Of a stretch of DNA of 36,345 bases, positions 25,311 through 32,018 are shown piece after piece. Within the stretch, counting starts at the first letter, position 1, and the number at the start of each line of letters is the position of its first letter. The translations under genes were made by a program, and so were the position numbers. A model generated the notes under the pieces. The model was given only the letters and a program-made list of their open reading frames with translations, was not told where the DNA came from and did not search any database. Source of the stretch: CALHVX01 sp038757945 (GTDB lineage Bacteria; Pseudomonadota; Gammaproteobacteria; Pseudomonadales; Azotimanducaceae); assembly GCA_038757945.1 (NCBI GenBank), contig JBCDGJ010000034.1:1-36345 (forward strand), in the 5' to 3' direction.

Positions 25311-25940
25311 ATGGCGCAGCCCAGACCACTGACCCAACGGCAGCTGCAGCAGCGGGACCGGGTGCTGACGACGACGCGCCAGATGCTCGCCGAAAACGGC
25401 TATGAGGGACTGCAGATGCGGTCACTGGCCGAGGCAGCAGGGGTCTCCCTGATGACGCTCTACAACCGTTTCAGCAACAAGAACGATCTGATACTGCTGG
25501 CGTTAGAGGATCTGCTGACCGATCTTGGCGAACGCGCGGACGGGTCGGGCAGCCAGGGAATCGAGCTCGTGATCGAGACCTTCGAAGTGGTAGCCGAGCA
25601 GATCCTCACGACCCCGAAGTACGCGAAAGCCATGGCCTTGCTGCTGTTCAATGCCCAGCCGGATTCACCCATCGTAGCGACCTTGCTCAACGACACGGTT
25701 GAGCTGTCACGCACGCGCATCATCGCCATGCAGGCGCTCGGCGAGGTCGGTGAGGCTCTGGACCCGGCTACGCTTGCCCGCAACCTCGGCGTCTGCGGCT
25801 GGTCGACCATTCTGCTGTGGATGAAAGGACTCATCAGCGACGCCGAATTCCGCAAAGAGTACCGCCGTGCCCCGCTGTTTGTACTGGCAGCGGCCATGAC
25901 GCCCCGTGCCCGAAAGCGCTACGCGCAGGAACTCGCCTAG
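25311..25940 (+). CDS. TetR-family transcriptional regulator
   Basis: This protein has 209 residues from the ATG at 25311, preceded by AGGGGACC; in-frame starts at 25266 (ATG) and 25254 (GTG) are alternatives. The N-terminal helix-turn-helix is typical: RVLTTTRQMLAENGYEGLQM, then RSLAEAAGVSLMTLYNRFSNKNDL. The larger C-terminal ligand-binding domain is helical and not assignable to a ligand. It is followed directly by the P450 gene and faces the nitroreductase and OYE-type genes, so it probably controls this locus in response to the catabolised compound. Confidence 0.88.
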   Translation: MAQPRPLTQRQLQQRDRVLTTTRQMLAENGYEGLQMRSLAEAAGVSLMTLYNRFSNKNDLILLALEDLLTDLGERADGSGSQGIELVIETFEVVAEQILTTPKYAKAMALLLFNAQPDSPIVATLLNDTVELSRTRIIAMQALGEVGEALDPATLARNLGVCGWSTILLWMKGLISDAEFRKEYRRAPLFVLAAAMTPRARKRYAQELA

Positions 25941-25971
25941 CTCATCGAGATCACCGATTGAGGAATCCCCC

Positions 25972-27252
25972 ATGACAGAACCCAGAACACACCCGGTCGA
26001 CGGTTGGGCGGAAGTGGATTTCAACGCCGAACCGTTCCTGAGTGACTTCAAGCAGGTCTACCAGCGCATGCATGTGAGCGGTTGCCCCTTTGCGCACTCC
26101 CGCAGCGGTGACCACTACGCGGTGGCCAGCCACGGCGAGATCATGAACATCCTGAAGCGCTACGACGTCTGGAAGAGCAAATACGGTCCGGCGCTGGAAT
26201 ATCTGGAGACGCCTGGCGTGCTCGTCAGCGTGGATCCGCCGGAGCATACCTTCGAGGTGCGCATTGTTGCGGACTGTTTCTCCAAGGCGGTGTTCGAATC
26301 ACTGGTTCCGGACATGACGAACTTCGTCAACGAGCGCCTTGACGAGGTGTTCGAGCGTGGCGAGATGGATCTGCACGACGTTCTGTCGGTGCCGTTTCCC
26401 CTGTTCGTCATCCACAAGCTTCTCGGGCTACCAATGGAGGATCCAGACGGCGGCAGCCGCATCGACTGGATCCGCGACGGCATCATCACGGCGGTCGGAA
26501 CAATGCTGGAGCCGGCTGGCAACCGCGAAGACTTCTTTGCCCGGCTGGGTCCGGATCACCCGGGCATACAGGCGGGGCTCCGCACTCAGCAGATGTACGC
26601 GGCACACCTTAAAGACTGCAAAGCCCGGCTCGACAGCGGCGACTGGCAGGGCGACAGCAATATCGTCTGCCGGTTCCTGACCACCCCGGGCCCCGATGGC
26701 ACCTTGCTGACCGACGACAAGATCCTCGGGTTCATGGGTTTCCTCGAGACCGCGGGCAGCGCAACCACCACCATCATGCTGTCCAACATCATCTACCGGC
26801 TGCTCACCGAGCCGGGCGCCTACGAACGGGTGTGCAGTGACCCTGAGCTGATCCCCATGGCTATTGAGGAAACGTTGCGCCTTGATGCACCCGTGCAGGG
26901 ACTGTTCCGCACCAACGACAGCTCCGTGGAGCTCGATGGTTGCACGCTCGAGGAAGACACCAAGGTCATGCTCCTGTGGGCCGGTGCCAACCTCGATCCG
27001 GAGGTTTTTGCCGATCCAATGACTTTCAACCTGGATCGGGATCCCGCCCGGGTGCGACGCCACCTGTCCTTTGGCTATGGCACCCACTTCTGCCGCGGCG
27101 CGCCGCTGGCACGGCTGGAAGGCGAGATCTTTCTCAAGTCGATCCTGTCGCGGCTCAAGAACCTGCGCCTCAACGGCGACGTGCTGATGGAGAAGCGGAT
27201 TCCGGTGCTGCAGGGCATTCGCAGCCTGCCGATCGCCTGGGACATTGGCTGA
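25972..27252 (+). CDS. Bacterial cytochrome P450 (CYP) monooxygenase
   Basis: This 426-residue soluble class I P450 starts at the ATG at 25972, with GAGGAA upstream, just after the TetR stop. The I-helix reads FLETAGSATTTIML, an A-G-x-x-T-T form in which the usual acidic residue before Thr is missing. The K-helix ExxR is EETLR. The heme loop is FGYGTHFCRGAPLARLE, with axial Cys374. The substrate class is unknown; bacterial relatives hydroxylate terpenes, steroids, fatty acids or aromatics. No ferredoxin or reductase gene is adjacent, so electron donors must come from elsewhere. The neighbouring reductases suggest a degradation pathway. Confidence 0.92.
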   Translation: MTEPRTHPVDGWAEVDFNAEPFLSDFKQVYQRMHVSGCPFAHSRSGDHYAVASHGEIMNILKRYDVWKSKYGPALEYLETPGVLVSVDPPEHTFEVRIVADCFSKAVFESLVPDMTNFVNERLDEVFERGEMDLHDVLSVPFPLFVIHKLLGLPMEDPDGGSRIDWIRDGIITAVGTMLEPAGNREDFFARLGPDHPGIQAGLRTQQMYAAHLKDCKARLDSGDWQGDSNIVCRFLTTPGPDGTLLTDDKILGFMGFLETAGSATTTIMLSNIIYRLLTEPGAYERVCSDPELIPMAIEETLRLDAPVQGLFRTNDSSVELDGCTLEEDTKVMLLWAGANLDPEVFADPMTFNLDRDPARVRRHLSFGYGTHFCRGAPLARLEGEIFLKSILSRLKNLRLNGDVLMEKRIPVLQGIRSLPIAWDIG

Positions 27253-27721
27253 GGGAGCAGCTACCCAACGGTTCAAGCGCTGGGCACACCTTCAACGCAA
27301 TTGTCCTGGTGGCTCATCGGCACCGGTTGCTGCCCAGGCCGTTACGTGATGGGCACGGTGCGCATAGTTAACGATATCGCCTGTTGCAGCGCATGAAATC
27401 GCGACGCGCATTCGATCAATTAAGCGTATGGCTCCCTTTAGTTGCTCAGCATGAGGCGACGCACTTTCATGTTGTTGCAGCGCCGTTGCCGAAAAAAGCG
27501 GTGGAGCGGCAGAAAGACGCAGCAAACCTGCAGTTCCTTTATTGAATTCGAAGCGAGTCCAGACAAGAGATCTTCGTAAGTTCATGTACCAGCGGATCGC
27601 TAGGAGCACTGTGCCACCAGAGGCAAAGCGGGAGCAGGTCTGTTGAAGACAGTAGCTCCACCAGTCGAAGATCGCGTGTTGGGGTCGGAAGGCCTAACCG
27701 AAGCACCATTGCGTAGCCCAT
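27253..27721. other. Non-coding stretch, probably the decayed front of the IlvD/Edd pseudogene
   Basis: No intact gene is seen in these 469 bp. One plus-strand frame contains a motif (GTGCCPGRYVMGT, about 27317-27356) resembling the Cys/MGTAsTM region of IlvD/Edd dehydratases. Another near 27655-27700 (SRRSRVGVGRPN) resembles the part before the AGG motif. Stops interrupt all frames. The link to the clearer remnant downstream is tentative. Base composition is lower in GC than the genes to the left. Confidence 0.4.
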
Positions 27722-28427
27722 GCCGGTGGCTCGACGGCAGTTTTGCGGCGCCTGCTTGATTGTGGGCTGAGCGACGGTTAGACGCCGACGGTGACAGGCC
27801 AACCCTCAGCTGAAACGGTTGCCGAAGTGGCAGGGCTTGAAGACGAGCAGCCTGTCATTCGCCCGCTTACAAGGCCGATACAACCGGGCGGGCACCTTCG
27901 AATCTTGACCGGTAATCTAAGTCCGAAGGGGCACTCGCCAAACCAGGCCCCGGGTCGCAGCCTAGATTCGAGGGGCGTGCCTTTGTATTCAACAGCGAGC
28001 AGGAAGCGCTGAGCGCTCTAGTAGATAGCAGCATGCCTTCGGGTACCGCCCTGGCATTCGCTATGTTGGTCCCCGCGGAGCACCAGGTATGCCAGAAATA
28101 CTTAAGGTCACCGCCGCAATCGCGGGAGCACGACTGGAACGCGAGATTGCGGTGATCATAGACGAACGCTGTTCTGGTGGGTCGCGGGGTACGCTGGTTG
28201 GTCACGTTGCACCTGAAGCATTTGACGGTGGACCCAATGCTCTTGTTCAGGGCGGAGATGCAGTCACAATTGAGCTTGAGCGAAGGGAACTTGATTTGGG
28301 TGTGTCGCAAAACGATTTGATTGAACGCGAATTCAGATGGTCAGCCCCCAGTTTCTCGGAAGAGCGCGCACTTCTGGCTCGATTTCGGAACAACGTCGCA
28401 GCCGCCACGCATGGATATATTACTTGA
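27722..28427 (+). pseudogene. Decayed IlvD/Edd-family dehydratase (C-terminal half)
   Basis: Three successive plus-strand frames reconstruct the C-terminal part of a dihydroxyacid or sugar-acid dehydratase. Frame 1 (27722-about 27963): AGGSTAVLRRLLDCGLSDG, an in-frame TAG at 27779, then TPTVTGQP, VIRPLTRPI and LRILTGNLSPKG. Frame 2 (about 27967-28050): FEGRAFVFNSEQEALSAL. Frame 3 (28053-28427): GIRYVGPRGAPGMPEIL, then CSGGSRGTLVGHVAPEAFD, ALVQGGDAVTIELERRELDL, and a natural-looking end ATHGYIT. In functional enzymes these match VIRPL..GGL.IL.GNLAP.G, RYEGPKGGPGMPEM, TDGRFSGGTRG and GHVAPEA. The Fe-S and metal N-terminal part is not recoverable. One stop, two frameshifts and the changed TDGRF (DERC here) mean it is dead. 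Confidence 0.88.
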
Positions 28428-28536
28428 AGATCAGCCGTTTGCAGAACCCAGACATAACCCATCACAACTTGATCTGACAATCCTCAGCCGAATCCGCTTT
28501 TTGTCAGAACATATCGCGATCAACCCGGTTTAAATC
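28428..28536. other. Spacer with an inverted repeat before the TraB-DUF1963 fusion gene
   Basis: CTGACAA (28474-28480) and TTGTCAG (28501-28507) form a 7-bp inverted repeat with a 20-bp spacer, about 30 bp before the next ATG. It could be an operator or a hairpin. No clear promoter hexamers are seen. Confidence 0.35.
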
Positions 28537-30564
28537 ATGCGAACCGTTGTCGTCATCATCGCCAACGCCCTGCTTTGGGGCTACTTCGCCGATTCAGTCG
28601 TCACCATCATTGACCTACTATGGGGAGGCGACAGAAAGAGCGTTATATTTTCGCTCCGACAGTACCTCGCCAATGCGGTCCTGGTGCAAGCGGCACTATG
28701 GCTTGCGCTACTAGCTGCGCTTGGTCACTGGCTCAAACGCTGGCATCTGTTTTGGCTGGCCATCAGCGCATGCTGGTTGAACATGGGAGGCCAGCCCATC
28801 GGTTTTTTCTTCGACGGTCCAACAGACAGCCACTACAGCGTGACACTCGGCAGTGCTCAGTTTCTGATTGCCTGCATGACGATTGCCCGTGTGCGCGCAC
28901 TCAGCGGCAACTGGATGCTCAACAGCGGCTTCGTAGTCAGCCCTCAGGACGGAGTTGTACGATGGGGACGTCGACTCCTTGGCAGATCGCTTGCGGTGTG
29001 CGGACTCTATCTGCTCTATCTGCCGCTTCATGTTCTGACAATCAGCGTGCAGGACTCTGCTGGCTTCCTGGGCGCTAACTGGAAGGGGATCTACGTTCGC
29101 GATTTCGAGTTTGCCGATCCCCAAGGCGGACTGCTGCGACTGGTAGGCACCGTGCACGTGGGCGAACCGGCGTTTTATGAATCCATGTTGGAGAGCTTTG
29201 AGGGCCCGAACACGGTCATTCTGGAAGAAGGAGTCAGGGACGAGTCGAACGTGATGGTGGTCCAAGCTCGTCGACGCCGAACGATGGATCGCTACGCAGT
29301 GCTTTCGATGCAGCCAGCGATGACCGAGGTACGTGGCGCAAGGCCAATCTCACAAGTAGATCACCGCACCGGTTGGGTCAACGTGTTGAACGCAGACGTA
29401 GCCCTCTCTGCTCTGTCTGAACAGACCCGTCAATGGGCTGAAGAAAGCTCTGTGTTCGTGAGTAAGGTTCGACGAGGAAATGCAAACTACTTCGAGCTAC
29501 TGTTTGATGATGTCACGCTGTCTCTTTCCAAAGACGTCTTTGCTGAATTGATCTTCGAACGCAACGAGCACCTGATCGGCAAGCTGACGGCCGTGCAGGG
29601 CGCCTTTGATCAGATCATTGTCCCCTGGGGCGCGATGCACATGCCCGACCTGGTCCGCCGCGTAGGTGCCCTTGGCTACGCGCCAACCGGAGTACAGCGC
29701 AGCCACGAAATCATCAGATGGAGTACGCTCTGGCAAATGGTGCGGAGTCGATCAGAACGGCGAACTCGCAGACTGGGGGTCGAAGAGCTCGAACGCATTG
29801 CATTGCGAGGCACTATGGCCATGCAAGAAAGCCGTCTACCAACCCTGCAACTCTTTCCAGCGGAGCAAACAAGCGACAACCGTTCCCTTGTTGGTCACTT
29901 CGGCGGGCTGCCCTCCCGCTACGCAGATGAAGTGTGGCCAAGAAACCCTTTGACGAACAGGCCGATGAGTTTCGTCCTAGAGTTGTTTCGTACCGAGAGT
30001 AGCGCTGGTTTTTTGGGCGACATCAGCCGTTTGCGCCTGTTCGTGGACTACGAGGCATTCGCCGAGGGAGAAGATTCAGCTAGCTATACACTATGGTTGA
30101 CGCGCGTAGGTGACGAGACACGGGCACAGCACAATTGGTCTGACGCAGACTTGGAAGCGCTCGAACAGGCCTTCAACGCTGAGCCGGACAAAGCCTGGAT
30201 GGGCAGTTCGCTCAGCTGGCCTGAAACACCCCTACACGCTGAACCACTGCTGATGGCGGACAGCGAACTGATCAGTTCAAGGATTGTGTTGCTAGATCGC
30301 GAAAGCCTGAGCAACTGGTACAGCATCAGTGAAAGTGCCTTGGAGGAGTTCTCAAAGCAGTTTCCAGACACACTCTACGACGCTGAAGGTTCTCATCTGG
30401 GAGGCTATCCAAACTGGATTCAGGGGCCTGATTATCAGCGCTTACCGTTCTTCTTACAGCTACATCCGAAGGGAGACATGATGTGGGGGGACAGCGGCAT
30501 GTTCTACCTCTTTTTGGATCCGTCGAATCCGCAGGACAGTAGGCTTCTTGGCCAGATGCATTAA
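28537..30564 (+). CDS. Multi-domain protein: membrane helices + TraB/GumN-like domain + DUF1963 (YwqG)-like domain
   Basis: This 675-residue protein has about four hydrophobic helices between residues 3 and 170. Residues ~200-385 look like the TraB/GumN (TIKI-like) fold: LLRLVGTVHVGEPAFYESML with the GTVH motif (His207), TVILEEGV, and VPWGAMHMPDLVRRVGALGY with the second GxxH (His368). These His/Glu positions are metal ligands in related TIKI proteases. Residues ~440-670 match DUF1963/YwqG: LVGHFGGLPSRYADEVWPRN and, at the end, HLGGYPNWIQ (His620), LPFFLQLHP, MMWGDSGMFYLFLDP. I know of no described protein with this three-part order. The codon and base composition is lower in GC than its neighbours. 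It follows a pseudogene and precedes tRNA genes, so transfer is likely. The fold calls are from motifs only. Confidence 0.75.
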   Translation: MRTVVVIIANALLWGYFADSVVTIIDLLWGGDRKSVIFSLRQYLANAVLVQAALWLALLAALGHWLKRWHLFWLAISACWLNMGGQPIGFFFDGPTDSHYSVTLGSAQFLIACMTIARVRALSGNWMLNSGFVVSPQDGVVRWGRRLLGRSLAVCGLYLLYLPLHVLTISVQDSAGFLGANWKGIYVRDFEFADPQGGLLRLVGTVHVGEPAFYESMLESFEGPNTVILEEGVRDESNVMVVQARRRRTMDRYAVLSMQPAMTEVRGARPISQVDHRTGWVNVLNADVALSALSEQTRQWAEESSVFVSKVRRGNANYFELLFDDVTLSLSKDVFAELIFERNEHLIGKLTAVQGAFDQIIVPWGAMHMPDLVRRVGALGYAPTGVQRSHEIIRWSTLWQMVRSRSERRTRRLGVEELERIALRGTMAMQESRLPTLQLFPAEQTSDNRSLVGHFGGLPSRYADEVWPRNPLTNRPMSFVLELFRTESSAGFLGDISRLRLFVDYEAFAEGEDSASYTLWLTRVGDETRAQHNWSDADLEALEQAFNAEPDKAWMGSSLSWPETPLHAEPLLMADSELISSRIVLLDRESLSNWYSISESALEEFSKQFPDTLYDAEGSHLGGYPNWIQGPDYQRLPFFLQLHPKGDMMWGDSGMFYLFLDPSNPQDSRLLGQMH

Positions 30565-30691
30565 GGCTTATCTGTAGCGATGCCGGCGGTATCTGAATTG
30601 CCAGCGCCAGAACCTACCCACTGCCATCGACACTTGAGCAATAACGATATGAGTGACCGCAGAAGGTTGCGCACTAAGATCTTGATTTTAC

Positions 30692-30778
30692 TGGTGCCCG
30701 GGGCGGGAATCGAACCCGCACGGCCTTTCAGCCGAGGGATTTTAAGTCCCTTGTGTCTACCAGTTTCACCACCCGGGC
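30692..30778 (-). tRNA. tRNA-Leu (anticodon UAA)
   Basis: The minus strand folds as a class II tRNA. The acceptor arm GCCCGGG pairs with CCCGGGC, followed by the discriminator A and an encoded CCA (30692-30694). The D-arm region is GGTGAAACTGGTAGACAC. The anticodon stem AGGGA-CTTAAAA-TCCCT gives UAA. There is a long variable arm (CGGCTGAAAGGCCG) and a T-loop in GGTTCGATTCCC. The 87-nt length fits leucine tRNAs. Confidence 0.96.
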
Positions 30779-30971
30779 TGAACGTCAAAGGCGGCTAGCC
30801 GCCCCATGGGTGCCGGTCCTCGTCGCACAACGACCTGCACAGGCCACTGTTAGTGCGCCTGAGGAGAAGAAAACTCGAACCCTTAGGCGCTCATGTTCCT
30901 GTTTTCACTGCTCAATCGAAGCGACGTTTTCGCCCCCGGGGAAAACTCGCCACGGTTGCGCAGCGACCGAC
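30779..30971. other. Spacer between the two tRNA-Leu genes
   Basis: This 193-bp spacer holds the perfect palindrome GGCGGCTAGCCGCC (30790-30803), just 5' of tRNA-Leu(UAA) on the minus strand. A longer inverted repeat GCGCCT...AGGCGC lies at about 30855-30893. Neither has a T-run strong enough to call a terminator. The hairpins may be processing or spacing structures if both tRNAs share one precursor. Confidence 0.4.
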
Positions 30972-31058
<87 letters not shown>

Positions 31059-31066
31059 ATCGGCGC

Positions 31067-31072
31067 AGTATA
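31067..31072 (-). promoter_or_regulatory. Probable -10 element (TATACT) of the tRNA-Leu pair
   Basis: TATACT lies 8 nt before the 5' end of tRNA-Leu(UAG), inside the small inverted repeat GGCGC-TATACT-GCGCC. The GC-rich discriminator is typical of stringently controlled tRNA promoters. The -35 is not obvious. Confidence 0.4.
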
Positions 31073-31117
31073 GCGCCAGTACCCGGCCATTTCGCGCGGG
31101 ACGGACGTCTTGAAGAG

Positions 31118-31900
31118 CTACTCCGGCTTGCGGAACAGCAGCGTAAACCGGTCCGTGTTGCCGGTGACGGTCTGCCGGCCAACCTCGTAGCGCAGCTCAT
31201 CGTCGGGCCGGAAGTGCAGGGTGCTGTAATCGACAAACTCAAAGCCCGCCGCAAGCGCCTCTTTGATCACCTGCACCGGATCCATGCGCCGCCAGGTCTC
31301 GCCGTTGTCGTCGTCCATGTGCCGGCGGGTGTGATCGACGATGCCGTAGTGACCGCCGGGTTTCAGCGCCGAGAAGACGGCGGCATTCATGCTGGCGCGG
31401 CTGTCTGCATCGAAGTTGTGGACGTTGCGGAAGGTCAGCGCCAGATCGATGTCGGTGGCCGGCATGGAAAGGTTCTTGAGCGCAAAACGTCGCGCGCCCT
31501 CCGGACGGTTGAATTCGCCCTTGATAGGAATGACGTTAACCGCTTCGAATCCGGGCTCTTTCAAAAGCCCCTGCTCGATGCGCGTCGTGCCGATGGCCAC
31601 GGACAGCTGCCCACTGTCCTTCAACGTCGGGGCCAGCAGCCGTGTGTACCAGCCGCCGCCAGGAACGAGCTCCAGCACCGACATATCAGCACGCAGCCCG
31701 AAGAACTCGAGGGTTTCGATCGGCTTGCGATTGCGGTCCCGGGCGCGGTCCGCGGCCGGGCGGTCCGGCGCCTCCATGGCCGCCTTCAGCTGCGCCGCCA
31801 GATCCGGGGCGTCTTCTGCGTAGGCGGCAGGCGCGAGCGCGGTGCAGAGGGTCATTCCCAGCTGTAGTCCCACAAATGCGGTCAGGAGCGGTCGGATCAT
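31118..31900 (-). CDS. Exported class I methyltransferase-like protein (COG4798 type)
   Basis: This 260-residue protein has a signal peptide (MIRPLLTAFVGLQLGMTLCT, cleavage likely after AYA), so it is predicted periplasmic. The mature protein has a SAM-methyltransferase Rossmann fold with motif I MSVLELVPGGGWYTRLLAP, followed by IDLALTFRNVHNF and LKPGGHYGIVDHTR. The ELxPGGGWYT form of motif I is characteristic of the predicted methyltransferases of COG4798, which are often secreted and of unknown function. SAM is not expected in the periplasm, so the enzyme may act on another ligand. It ends about 60 bp before tRNA-Leu(UAG) and is preceded by a hairpin at 31923-31948. Confidence 0.85.
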   Translation of the reverse strand: MIRPLLTAFVGLQLGMTLCTALAPAAYAEDAPDLAAQLKAAMEAPDRPAADRARDRNRKPIETLEFFGLRADMSVLELVPGGGWYTRLLAPTLKDSGQLSVAIGTTRIEQGLLKEPGFEAVNVIPIKGEFNRPEGARRFALKNLSMPATDIDLALTFRNVHNFDADSRASMNAAVFSALKPGGHYGIVDHTRRHMDDDNGETWRRMDPVQVIKEALAAGFEFVDYSTLHFRPDDELRYEVGRQTVTGNTDRFTLLFRKPE

Positions 31901-31922
31901 GAAGCGGCCTCAGCGAGCTAGA

Positions 31923-31948
31923 GTTGGAGTTGCGAAGCCTACTCCAAC
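31923..31948 (-). terminator. Hairpin between hybrid kinase and exported methyltransferase genes
   Basis: GTTGGAGT (31923-31930) pairs perfectly with ACTCCAAC (31941-31948) around a 10-nt loop, about 70 bp past the hybrid-kinase stop. There is no T-run, so it may be a weak or rho-assisted terminator, or part of the methyltransferase leader. Confidence 0.4.
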
Positions 31949-32018
31949 GGCTTCAGCCTGACATCTTCTGTCGGTCCAGAGCCCGTATCGCGAGACTGAT
32001 CTGAGGGTGCCGCGCGCG

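Noticed and set aside
27692..27783. Integron attC-like site: GCCTAAC at 27692-27698 and GTTAGAC at 27777-27783 with partly complementary arms
   Set aside because: The right end lies within clear IlvD/Edd pseudogene homology (its GTTAGAC includes the in-frame stop). There is no integrase, no cassette-like gene and no second site.
30840..30895. tRNA-remnant-like segment (GGGTTCGAGT on the minus strand) between the tRNA-Leu genes
   Set aside because: The flanking bases do not form a T-stem or acceptor stem, so resemblance to a T-loop is probably chance.
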